Part shown: piece by piece, positions 11,080 through 20,304 of the stretch | Layout of the letters: each line of letters begins with the position of its first letter | Numbering within the stretch: position 1 is the stretch's first letter | Assembly: GCA_021441665.1 (NCBI GenBank) | Contig: JAGYYN010037353.1 | Location: 1-28,007 of the forward strand | Origin: Euplotes cf. woodruffi 2 WChen-2021 | Taxonomy: Eukaryota; Ciliophora; Spirotrichea; Euplotida; Euplotidae | DNA: 28,007 nucleotides | Direction of reading: 5' to 3' | Notes under the pieces: model-generated | Told to the model about the DNA's origin: nothing | The model's database searches: none | What the model saw: only the letters and a program-made list of their open reading frames with translations | Program-made: the position numbers and the translations under genes

Positions 11080-12324
11080 TTAGAGTTTTTCTAACGCTTG
11101 GTCAATATCATTTTTCAGGTCTTCGACGTCCTCAATACCAACTGCAATTCTAATAAGTCCGTCAACGATTCCAATAGCTTCTCTGTGATCCTTTGGCACG
11201 CTTGCGTGGGTCATGACCGCTGGGCATTCTGCGAGACTCTCGACTCCTCCGAGACTTTCAGCGAGAATGAAGACTTTGAGAGCTTTCAGGAAAGCGCGGG
11301 ATGTCTCTTCAGTACCGTCTTTAATCACGAATCTAAATTAATGATAATATAATTCTTACGAAATCACTCCTGCACCGGATTTGGCTTGTTTCTTATGAAC
11401 TTCATAATACTTGTGAGACTCAAGATTTGGATAGTAAACTTTTTCAATCTTCGAGTGTGCTTCTAAATGCTTGGCAACTTCTAACGCGTTGCTGCCAATT
11501 TTCTCCATACGCACTGAGAGAGTCTTCAGCGATCTGCAGACCAAGTAACTGTCAAATGGAGATGGAATTGGTCCAATCGAAAATAGTAAGAAGGCAAGCT
11601 GATCATACAAATCTTTGTTATTTGTGACGATTGCACCCATTACAACGTCTGAATGCCCTCCGAGGTACTTTGTCGCAGAGTGAATGACAATATCAGCTCC
11701 AAGGTCCAGTGGCGTCTGGTTGTATGGAGTCATGAAGGTGTTGTCAACGACGAGAATGAGGTTCTTCTCCTTGCAAATTTCAGAAATACCTTTAATATCA
11801 AAGCATTTTAAAAGTGGATTTGTTGGTGTTTCGACCCATAAAAGCTTCGTGTTTTCTTTAATGTTCTCTCTAACGAAGTCCAAGTCAGACATGTCGATGA
11901 ATGAAGCCTCCATTCCGTAGGTTGGCATCGCAATCCTTCTGAAGTATCTTCCTGTTCCTCCGTACAAATCATCGACTGCTAGAATATGGTCTCCAGATTT
12001 GAGCAAATGTATGATGATCATTGTGGCTGCAAGACCCGAGCTCGTTGTCAAGCAGTACTTTGCATTCTCCAATGATGCGAGACAATCATTGAGCGCAGTT
12101 CTGGTTGGATTTCCACATCTCGAATAGTCGTAGAAGTAATTTGGAATACCACAGTCAACTTGAGCGTAAGTTGAAGTCATATGGATCGGCATGTTTACAC
12201 TTCCGTAGAAGGCATCTGGGGGCTGACCAACGTGAATTGACTTCGTGCTGAATCCAAGATCAGCGTACTTTTCGTTGTGGCTGTCCAAATATGCTTTCTT
12301 ATCTTCTCTCGAAATGTGCTCCAT
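11080..12324 (-). CDS. Cystathionine gamma-lyase / gamma-synthase family enzyme
   Basis: A PLP-dependent enzyme of the Cys/Met metabolism family, 405 aa, the same length as human cystathionine gamma-lyase. Visible motifs: SIHVGQ near residue 30, YSRCGNPTR (PLP phosphate region, 67-75), SSGLAA (95-100), VVDNTF (192-197), and HSATKYLGGHSD with the PLP lysine at about 219. The C-terminus (VFILAESLGGVESLAECPAV, then MTHASV) closely follows gamma-lyases. It likely splits cystathionine to cysteine in transsulfuration in the cytosol; gamma-synthase activity cannot be excluded from sequence alone. One 27-nt intron (11333-11359, GTAAGA...TTTAG) lies near the 3' end. There is no frameshift site, which makes it the only long gene here read simply. 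The stop is TAA at 11080-11082. Confidence 0.95.
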
Positions 12325-12937
12325 TTATCTAATAGTATCCAAATACAGTATCTTTTAACTTATGAAACCTCTGATTTGTAAAAATAGTATAAAGTTTAGA
12401 TGAGTTATTTTAATTCGATAATAAAATTTTGATTGCATTATTACAAATTAGTTATTTTAATTATATAGAATAATTTAATATTAATTCGTTATTTTTAATT
12501 TAAATAAAAATTTGATAAAATAGATAATAATTAGTTATTTTTCAACTGAATCTATCTTTTAGTATGAATTTGTTCATACATAGCATCAGTAATAAAATAT
12601 TGCAGAATGATTACATACAGATATATATATCAACATCATATTATAATATTTTTTATTGAGTAAATAATGTTGCCTAATGATTTCAATAATAAAATTTTTA
12701 AGAAGTTAATTAAAAAAAACTGAGTAATATTACTTAATTAAATATATTTAAAGACTGTGACGATTAAGTTACAACTATTGTAATTTATGATTGATTACTA
12801 CCAACTCACTTGAAATATAAATATTGGTAATTTTTTTGATCAAAAATTGTATATTTTATAATAAAACCAAAAATCTGGTATTTAACCACCAAGTTTATTA
12901 TGAATTTATAAATCGAAATTGAACAAAAACTCTAAAT
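12325..12937. other. AT-rich divergent spacer between the CGL-type gene and MND1
   Basis: No coding frame or RNA gene is visible in these 613 bases. They are extremely AT-rich with short homopolymer runs. The two flanking genes are transcribed away from each other, so both promoters should lie here, but I see no distinctive box. A degenerate repeat is listed separately. An AATTGAACAA match to the Euplotes breakage consensus sits at 12917-12926, 12 bases before the MND1 start; such matches are common by chance. Confidence 0.6.
12402..12542 (+). repeat. Degenerate AT-rich direct repeat
   Basis: The core GTTATTTT (with slight variants) starts near 12404, 12451, 12488 and 12533, with spacings of about 47, 37 and 45 bases, and is partly followed by TTAATT. 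The copies are imperfect and the base composition is biased, so this may be chance similarity rather than a true tandem repeat. Confidence 0.3.
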
Positions 12938-13741
12938 ATGAAGACTAAAAAAGACGTTAAAAGATATGAGGCAAAAGTGCAGAAAGAAAACATCAAGCCT
13001 GAAGAGAATAACAAACCAAAAGCTGGAAAGAAAAAAGGAATCAGCGCAGATCAAAAGGCTAAGGTAATCCAAAGTATTTACCACAAAATGGTGAGTTTAT
13101 CAAACACTCAATTATAGAAAACTGTACTTAATCTAAAGGAAATAGAATAAAATACGCGTCTAAAGCTGGAGTCGGTAACTAATTAGATTTGATATTTAGT
13201 CCTGCAGTCAATTAAGGACATCAATCAGCAGCTTGTTTACGACAAGTGCATTTGCAGTGATAAAATCGGCTCTTCTGTATACTTCTGGGCCTTTCCGAGT
13301 GACGGCTACAACCAAGTAAGCATTTTAATATTCCTTGCTTAATTAATAAATTTACAAAGAGAAAGTAATCAAATTACGGAGCTAAATAACAGCATTTTTC
13401 AAGTCCAGCATAGTATAAAAATCCAACGCAAACTGCTAAATCAAGAGACAAACGATCGGAATGACCCAGATAACAGCAGGCCATCACTACTTAAAAAGCT
13501 CAGTGAACTTCGAGCACAAGTCACTCAAAAACAGCAAAGACTAAGCCTTTATTTAAAGTGAGACGGAGCCAAAGTGGAGGAAATGAACAAGTCGCTGCTA
13601 GTCGCCAGGGAATCTTGAAATAGATGGTGTGACAATATTTACATCCTAAAAGAGTGGATGCTTTCGTCAAGGAGGGATATTTCGTACCATACTCTCACTG
13701 AAAACTTCCCGATTTTAAAAGAAATCAACTTCACTGTGTAG
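12938..13741 (+). CDS. MND1: MND1, meiotic recombination cofactor
   Basis: The product matches MND1 along its length: KKKGISADQK near the N-terminus, the winged-helix segment VLQSI...GSSVYFWAFPS, a central coiled coil, and the C-terminal NRWCDNIYILKEWM. About 234 aa against 205 in human. With HOP2 it forms a heterodimer that helps RAD51/DMC1 pair homologous DNA in meiosis; RAD51 lies 8 kb downstream. Introns: 13091-13117 (27), 13175-13199 (25) and 13316-13359 (44). Two stop codons interrupt the frame. GAA-TAA-A at 13145-13150 needs a +2 shift (or loss of TA) so that KEIE joins KYASKAGV as in other MND1 proteins. AAG-TAA-T at 13363-13368 needs +1. TGA=Cys in RESCNRW and LKCDG. The stop is TAG at 13739-13741. 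Confidence 0.9.
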
Positions 13742-14389
13742 ACTGATAATTGATATCGATAATTAACATAATTTCAACTCAATTTTGTACGAAATTAAAA
13801 ATAATTGAGCTAAGATAAATATTAAAATATGGCAGATAATTCTTCAAAAAGTAACCAATCATCTCTGTGTTTTCGAAATATCTAGATCATGCATTTAAAT
13901 TTGCAAATAACTTAACTTTGAAAGATTACTATGATCGTTGATTTATTTTAATCAATTGTTAAATTAGTGATTTTGATAAACTTACATCAGTTTGTTTTTA
14001 AGTAACCTTTATATGAACAATACATAATATTAAGAACTTCAATAGAGGAATGACTCAACAAAACAGACAAATCGAATTTGAGTCATTTTATCTTACTTAA
14101 TTTATAAATATCAATTTACTTAACTTAATATTCGAAAGTGTACTATTAGAGCACCAAAATAAAAATAAACCAAAATGATTTCTCTTAACGTCTGTCTTCA
14201 GTCAAGTCACCAAATTAAAATTTGAATAAATTCCTATTAGTTTTGACATACTTAAGCTTTAATAAGATCATTTTGCTAAAATTGGTTGTTTTTAATTTGA
14301 TCTTGAATTACACTAAATAAAATTAAATCCGTATAGATTTAAAAATCAATCTTATCGCTGACTACGAGAGCCCCAAGTCAAGGAGGAGC
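13742..14389. other. AT-rich spacer before the next plus-strand gene
   Basis: About 650 bases with no convincing gene. Short open stretches beginning with ATG at 14050 and 14174 may be leader or first exons of the following gene, but I could not join them with confidence. The region holds an inverted repeat listed separately. Coding-like sequence in the next gene's frame already appears upstream of its chosen ATG, from about 14340, so a real first exon probably lies inside this spacer. Confidence 0.5.
14049..14087. repeat. 10-bp perfect inverted repeat, bZIP-like half sites
   Basis: AATGACTCAA at 14049-14058 is repeated in inverse as TTGAGTCATT at 14078-14087, with 19 bases between. Each arm contains TGACTCA, the classic GCN4/AP-1 type site. 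It could be a hairpin, a paired binding site upstream of the 14390 gene, or ends of a small deleted element. The arms are exact over ten bases. Confidence 0.6.
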
Positions 14390-15614
14390 ATGAACAAGAA
14401 GGATATATGTATTGCCTCGACTCCAAGTGAGTTGACTCGGTCTTAAATAACTTTAAATTTACTAGGCTTAATATTCGAAGAGAAGCAACACCGCTATTTG
14501 CACCAAAGTCCGTCCGACAAGATGTAAGCAGTTATTTTATTCTATTCCCACCTTGCAGCGACTAACTGCCTCCTTATAGCTTTTTACTTCCGAGATCCAA
14601 CCGTAAGATTTCGTTATTGATTGATACTAGAGCCGCTTAAGTTCGACTGCAATCAGTATTTTGAGTTGAGTGAATGATGGACTCCCAAGCCAAAGCCCAA
14701 CACGATGCAGAGTCCACGCAGGAAGAGTAAGACTATCAATTTGCTGTATTACTTTAATTCGCATTTATAAGCACAGACAGTGGGTTTTTAACAACCGCCC
14801 ATAAATTGTTTAAAAACAAAATATAACGAAGATACAGTTTGCATAGGGCTTGGCGCTATGAGTCCAGATGGCCGGAAGTGTAAATAAGCCTTTGCTGCTT
14901 AAAGAAGAAACCAATTCGCCGCAGAGCGAAAGTAAAATTCTTGCTTAATGAATCTAGAAGCAGTTCCAGTCTTCAGGATACAAAGAAAGGGCCTGACATG
15001 CAAACCGAAGGACAACGTTTTAGAAAAATTGCTGAATTTGATCTATCGATTTCCAGATAAACACAAAGGCAAGATTTTAATTAATCCTGAGTTAGTGAAT
15101 AGTAAGATCGACGGGCTAATAAAGAGCAATACAATACTCGACCACATTTCAACTGCGCAGAAGTACGCAGGTGAGCTTTGATTGCATAATTGAAATAGAG
15201 AAAAGACAAAGATTGATTTCGAAATAAATTGGAGAGGGCGCTTCCAAAATGAATCAAACTCAGCAAGTTTCGCTTCTGCTCCCCTGTTACGAAAGGTACC
15301 AGCAATAAGTCTTTATACAGTAGAAAATTTAAGAGATGTGGAGAAGTACACACTCAGAGATCAAATTATATTCGATGATAAACACTCGATGAATATCAAG
15401 ATTAAGAAGTGCCATACAACTTATTTCAAAAAGTTTAAGCTTTCCAAAGTTAAGTTCAACAGTAAGAAATAAGATGTAATAAACTTCAGGAGAGGAAAGA
15501 TCAAGAGTCAATAAAAGACTTTTAACAAAAACTCAGTTGTCTCAGATGAGAGAAGCAATGATGAATCAAGATGGAAAGAAGAGTATCTGGACAACTATTC
15601 GTCTCAGTAAATAA
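14390..15614 (+). CDS. Unknown multi-exon protein
   Basis: No family recognised. The product (about 332 codons from this ATG) is basic and polar; the C-terminus reads SQMREAMMNQDGKKSIWT and then TIRLSK. Introns: 14427-14465, 14524-14579, 14603-14630, 14727-14776, 14932-14957 and 15462-15489 (26-56 nt). AAA-TAA-G at 14882-14887 is a +1 site. ATA-TAA-C at 14821-14826 would be another, unless the fourth intron ends at 14837 instead, which also keeps frame. The start is uncertain because coding-like sequence begins by about 14340. Two TGA codons near 15180-15194 read as Cys if the frame continues there. The final codons are AGT AAA TAA A, itself a slippery context; shifting would add about 24 residues. 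Confidence 0.6.
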
Positions 15615-15636
15615 ATACAAAAGATGTACTTTAAAA

Positions 15637-15673
15637 ATTTTCAATAATAAAAGTAAAAAACTAAATTGAAAAT
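15637..15673. other. Candidate chromosome breakage pair (E-Cbs-like)
   Basis: TATTGAAAAT on the minus strand (15637-15646) and AATTGAAAAT on the plus strand (15664-15673) both fit the published Euplotes crassus breakage consensus HATTGAAaHH, point away from each other, and lie just after the stop of the plus-strand gene. The TTGAA cores are 26 bases apart. A match is expected about once per kilobase in such AT-rich DNA, so the call is tentative. Confidence 0.3.
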
Positions 15674-15852
15674 TATATATTAGCTAAATGAAGCATATCA
15701 GAAATTCATAAATGTACATATATCATGATTTAAGATAATTTTTGAAAAACTCAACAATCTTGAATCGACTATTGACATTTGTTGAGCTACATATTGTGAC
15801 TTTAACTTGATACACACTATATAAACATTAGCTTGGTTATAATATAATAGCA

Positions 15853-16591
15853 TTACCTGTGGTCACCAATTCACTGGCATTTAGTAAGCCTAATTTTATT
15901 TAAATACATAATCGATTGCTCCTCTTTTATCCTGACGAGATAAGACTCCAGTCTTTGCAACTGTCCAACAAATCCGATATTTGGGTCGACATCTGGCTTT
16001 CTGCTCTTTATCATCTCGATTGCTGTCCTCCACGATATATTTTTGTTGTACATCATATAGCCAGCTCAAACTGCAGCAGACCTCGAAACTCCTTTATTTC
16101 AAAAGAAGCAGAATTTTGGGTTCCGGACTTCCTTCTGCGCCTTCTTGATGAAAGCAATAACGAGGGGCAGCTGAGAAATGATATCGCTGTCTGGTGTGTC
16201 TTTGATGCAAAGGTTCAGGTATTTAAAATCGTCAAATCAGTTATTAGTACTATGAGCAACTAGGTTTATAACGTGTGTAATACCGCTGCTATTTCAAAAC
16301 CCGCTCATCGTTTGCATTCGCGGCGTTTGAAATAAACAGGTCGTCTTCGATCCGCACGAATCCCGGATTCCTTTCCGTGGCCAGAAATTCATACTGAGTC
16401 GGATGACTCATGAGAGGAGGCTGATGTAAAGAATCGGCGACAATCTTCACTGCAGCAAGGCTATTATCGCCATTTAGCGTTTTTAATGCCTCAGGCTGCA
16501 TGGTGTCTAGAGATAAGTTTAACTCGCTTCACTGCTCAGCTGTTTTTACATTGATCTTTAGCTTTCCGAGCAAATTCTTCTTCATTTTCAT
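15853..16591 (-). CDS. Dual-specificity protein phosphatase with UGA-coded catalytic Cys
   Basis: 245 aa. The DUSP fold is clear: DDLFISNAANANDERVL, GITHVINLVAH, the acid loop KDTPDSDI (Asp131 the likely general acid), the P-loop FCNKGVSRSAAV and the tail PDVDPNIGFVGQLQRLE. The CX5R signature is intact (Cys164, Arg170), but the usual His before Cys is Phe and the third loop residue after Cys is Gly preceded by Lys rather than Ala. The nucleophile Cys164 is encoded by TGA (bases 16099-16101), so activity depends on UGA=Cys; four more TGA codons occur (residues 21, 118, 175, 240). AAA-TAG-C at 16289-16294 is a +1 shift site upstream of the active site. No intron. It should remove phosphate from Ser/Thr/Tyr; the substrate is unknown. 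Confidence 0.92.
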
Positions 16592-16992
16592 ACTACCAAT
16601 GATTATTAATATATTTGAGGCACAGTTGGACTGGTATATTATAGTTTACAACATTATAGATTGAATATAGATATTGATCGAGAGGGAGCATATATCATAC
16701 TGCTTTTAATTACTTTAAAATAGTTTGTAATAATTTTAAGTATTCATCACTATTTAAAAAAAATTCTAATTATGATCTGTTTTGATTAAAAAATAGATAA
16801 TATTTCTGATTAATTTTCAATGTTTATTTAGAGAAAATCTACATAAAACTTCGTTACAAAAAAGTATAGAAATATGAAATATCAAAGCTAAATACTACTA
16901 TCTCTCTATCTTTGCCTATATAACTCACCATGTGTATCCCACCAAAAATTCAGAGAATAATGATATAAAAAAACCTAAAATAGCGTTTGGCT
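16592..16992. other. AT-rich spacer, no gene seen
   Basis: About 400 bases upstream of the phosphatase start and downstream of the next minus-strand gene. I see no conserved coding region. If the TAG ending the neighbouring gene (AAG-TAG-A) were a shift site, an open minus frame of about 47 codons rich in Phe, Tyr and Ile would run into this spacer; its composition looks non-coding. Confidence 0.5.
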
Positions 16993-17568
16993 CTACTTAT
17001 ATCTCCCATTCTTCTTTCCTGTGTCGTTTCGCTGTTGGCTATTAATAAACTGTTCTATCAAAGAGGCCTTTTCTCTAATATCCATGGGTTTGTGGCTAAA
17101 CCGAAACGTGGTCGAGTCCTTGGTGTTCCTGCTACTTTCCAAATCCAAGTTCCTAAACATGAACAGCGCTTATTTACATTCTGTCTTTCACCGCTGTTTT
17201 ATTAAGTTTGATCCGTCCGATCAAGCTTTCGCAATTGTGGTCTTCTCTAATTGCCATCGACCCCGAGTTGCTCAAAACTTCTGTGCTAATTAAATTCGGC
17301 AAACTGTGGTTGTGCATTACTGCATGCCCGGTTGAGGTCGGCTTGGGGCGAGTCTATACCATTGGCATTATTTAGAAGTTATGGAATAGATTATAAAAAA
17401 CTCGCCGATGATAGTTGAAACCACAAGCAGTGTTAATTTGACTTGCTTAGATTGAATACTGCCGCAATCAGCCCAGCAAAGATAGTTATACTTTTATACA
17501 ACTTTCACTTAAATATACTATATCTGATGGAATTTGCTTTACTGCATTATTAATTATTTTTACCTCAT
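16993..17568 (-). CDS. Small unknown protein from four exons
   Basis: No family recognised. The exon with the best coding character starts near 17317 (MHNHSLPNLISTEVLSNSG) and ends KKNGRYK at TAG 16993-16995; it is interrupted by a 25-nt intron at 17153-17177 (GTAAAT...TTTAG) that joins KDRM to NLDLESS. Upstream, introns at 17354-17401 and 17518-17563 and a +1 shift at AAT-TAA-C (17433-17438) connect to an ATG at 17566-17568, giving 151 aa and a length divisible by three. A short hydrophobic stretch (SITIFAGLIAAVF) near the N-terminus could be a membrane segment. The upstream half is much less certain than the downstream half. Its ATG lies only 23 bases from the stop of the next gene. Confidence 0.5.
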
Positions 17569-17591
17569 TGCCTGAAGTCCCGCTTAGAAGG

Positions 17592-19247
17592 TTATGTCCT
17601 TTCAACGTCTAAACGTAAGGTGGACGGTCTTACATCTTTGATCTTCTGCAGCAGCTTCTTTTTCTTTCGGTCGATTTCCAATGCAAATTTTGACTTTTTA
17701 ATTACTCTATTTGTCTTCTGAACAAAAAGATTAACAAGGATGTGAGATTACCTTTTGACGAGAGGAGTATTCTGAATTTTCATTCGGACTTTCCTGCACT
17801 GCCTTCAGTTCTGGTAAGAACTTGTCTTTATTCCCTTTCCTTTAGTATTTAGTTGTTAGATTACTCAGTGGGAGCTCCTTTACTGACTCTGCTGTTTTTA
17901 GCTGTGCTTTTGTGATCGGAGTTGTCGGAACTAGATAATGAACTTTCTTGGTCATCAAGAACTACTTTCTGCTTGATTTTTGCAAGTCTCTAAAAACAAA
18001 TAGAGATTATATAGCATTCAAATTAAAAAGATGCAGTCGTATAGATATTTATTGCTTAAAGTCTTTTTACATTTTCCAGACTTATCTGTATTAAATAGTC
18101 TTAGCTGTCTATTAAGAATTGCATTTCGCTCTCTTCTTGTCATTCTAAATAATAACATGAATAAAGCTGATGTTTTTATTAAAATTTAGAATAAATTTTG
18201 ATCCGTATGATTGGGTTTTAATTCACTTATTATTGAAAATTAGCTTAATTATGGCACAGTTATCGTTATGAATTTAAAAAGCAGATAAATAATAAGTAAT
18301 TGCTTAAAACCAAAATAAGTAGTTTGCTTATGTAAATATGAAAGTAACTTATAGTTACTGAAGGCTACCTTTCTTCAGTATTGATATCATCGATACTCGC
18401 AATCACATTCAACTTGGGTACTTCTTCCTCTCTAAATATATAAGGTTTGTTAGAGCTAAAATTACGTACTTCACGCTGTAGTCTTTATTTGAAAATATTG
18501 GTTGACTCGAGTATGCGGTTTAAAGACTGGGCCGAACGCTTATTTTCTAATGCCGCCATGGAGCGAGTCTGATTGGCTTGTAACCGTCATGTTTTCATTG
18601 TGCACTGATACGCTTGTGTTCACGTACGGGCTTTCTGACAAATTCGACTTTTTGTAGCCCAATCGGTACTTGTGGTCTAGTAGTGTCATTATGCACTTAG
18701 TTATGAATTTCAACAATAATTTTTACGACGCAGTTTTATCTTACTTAAATTTATGAATACTATCTTCAATATGTTTTGAGGAAATGACTTCAATAGACAT
18801 AAATTTATTAGCACAAGTGCTGATCAAAAGACCTTACCTCGATTATTGAGTTTCATTAACGTACTATCACTATCATCACGGTCTCCTAAATATTTTGAAA
18901 TAATGCTGGAGTTGCCGTGGTAGTATCCCGATGAAATACTTGGCAATAGATAGTCATTATTCCTCCTATTCGAACTCTGATCATATGAAGCATTCACCAT
19001 GTTTTTCCTAATCGACTTCTCCAACCGCTCAGCGGTGTGCTAAATACAAATAGTTAACTTGTTGTTTTGAAGATTAAAAAGATATACGAATGCTGTGAAT
19101 TAAAATTACTTTATCGACAGTCTGCTTGCCGTAGGCATTCATGATGTCAAGACTTGTGATTGGTTTCTGAGCCCATGCAACTCCGATCATATCTCTAATC
19201 TTTTTATAATCCTTGAGTCTTCCGTGAGAATGATGACTGATATTCAT
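17592..19247 (-). CDS. Basic Ser-rich protein, eight exons
   Basis: No family recognised. The rebuilt product is about 335 aa, polar, Ser/Asn/Lys-rich and probably disordered; it starts MNISHHSHGRLKDYKKIRDM and ends RPSTLRLDVERT. Introns: 19040-19109, 18677-18837, 18432-18469, 18145-18368 (224 nt, the longest in the window), one near 17988-18081 with a poor GTCTGG donor, 17840-17864 (25 nt) and 17718-17751. Shift sites AAA-TAA-G at 18540-18545 and AAA-TAA-A at 18485-18490 lie only 55 bases apart. With these the total is a whole number of codons, which supports the model. The exon join near 18.0 kb is the weakest point. The stop is TAA at 17592-17594. Confidence 0.6.
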
Positions 19248-19655
19248 TTTTAATATTATTGGCAATAAATTCAGAGTAACTGCTGGCAATATCACTGCTA
19301 GATATTCATCTGGCTTTTAAGAGCAGAGTCAAGCTAAATCTGATACTAAATAAGTCTGATTGATATTTGATAAGTATAACCACATTTCAGTTATCTTGAT
19401 AAGCAGTCAGAGCTACTCACGGATAAAATTGCCTATTATTATTTGCTATTCTAATTTTTAATTCTGCTTTAGGAAATCAGTTTCAGTATTTTTAACAAGA
19501 TTTATGTGTACAATAAAAATTTCCAGATTTGAGTATTGTATATACCATTCGTCCGGATATTAAAGCACTTAAAAAAAACTTTTGATGAAAATAAACAGTT
19601 TATAGAGAATTGATTGACAATAACTTAATATTTAAATTTAGAGAGTATTATAAAA
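19248..19655. other. AT-rich divergent spacer
   Basis: About 400 bases between two genes that start away from each other. No coding frame, RNA gene or clear repeat is seen. The promoters of both genes should lie here, but no recognisable element stands out. Confidence 0.5.
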
Positions 19656-20140
19656 ATGGACAAGGGTCCCAACAGACCCAATATCCATACCGAGTAGTGA
19701 CCAAACCCGCATTTTTACATCTCCTAAATCGTTAAACAGAAGGAAGACAGCAAGTTTCGAGCACTTGGCAACCGCTGGTCAAACTCAACACCTAAGCTGT
19801 GAAAACCGGGCTTCCAAATGGTAAGAAAATTATATAAAATTTTTACTCCATTTTAAAAATAACGCATTTGTAGTATCAGTGGCGCCGATGTTTGTGTTGT
19901 TTATATTCTTATGTTAAAAAAGGCAAGATTTTGGCACAAAGTCCAACAGAGAGTAATTTTAATTCACTAATAGTGGTAATTTATATTTAAAATTCAAATT
20001 CTATGGAAGTTTCTTAGTGCAAACGACAGAAGAAGTATTTGGAAAAGTACTTTGTAGATTTAACATTTAGCATTAGCATTCTGCTTACGGAGATACCTAG
20101 CAACAGCAGAATTATTAAAGCAGTTAATCTATTGTTATAA
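19656..20140 (+). CDS. Small unknown protein (tentative model)
   Basis: The best-supported part is the first exon: MDKGPNRPNIHTE, then a stop (GAG-TAG-T at 19692-19697) after which the +1 frame gives SDQTRIFTSPKSLNRRKTAS and continues to a clear GTAAGA donor. Proposed introns are 19821-19873, 19890-19927 and 19976-20017; with them the frame stays open to TAA at 20138-20140. The RRKTAS segment resembles a basophilic kinase site, but this is weak. The later exons could be joined in other ways: skipping the second intron leaves an open frame that ends near 19969. No function can be suggested. Confidence 0.4.
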
Positions 20141-20304
20141 AGGACATCGGTCGGGCGCAGGATAATAGCTGCATCGGATAGTTACTACACATACATCCCG
20201 TTGCTCGAATTATCAGTAACACACGATTGTTATTTTGACATAGTTAATAAGCTTTCAGTTGGTGATTAACGATTAATTATCAATGGTTAGCCGACCAAAC
20301 GTTA

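Noticed and set aside
16987-17293. Plus-strand hydrophobic open frames (possible membrane protein)
   Set aside because: They lie opposite a better minus-strand gene with a matching intron and lack an exon structure of their own; hydrophobicity arises from the complement of polar codons.
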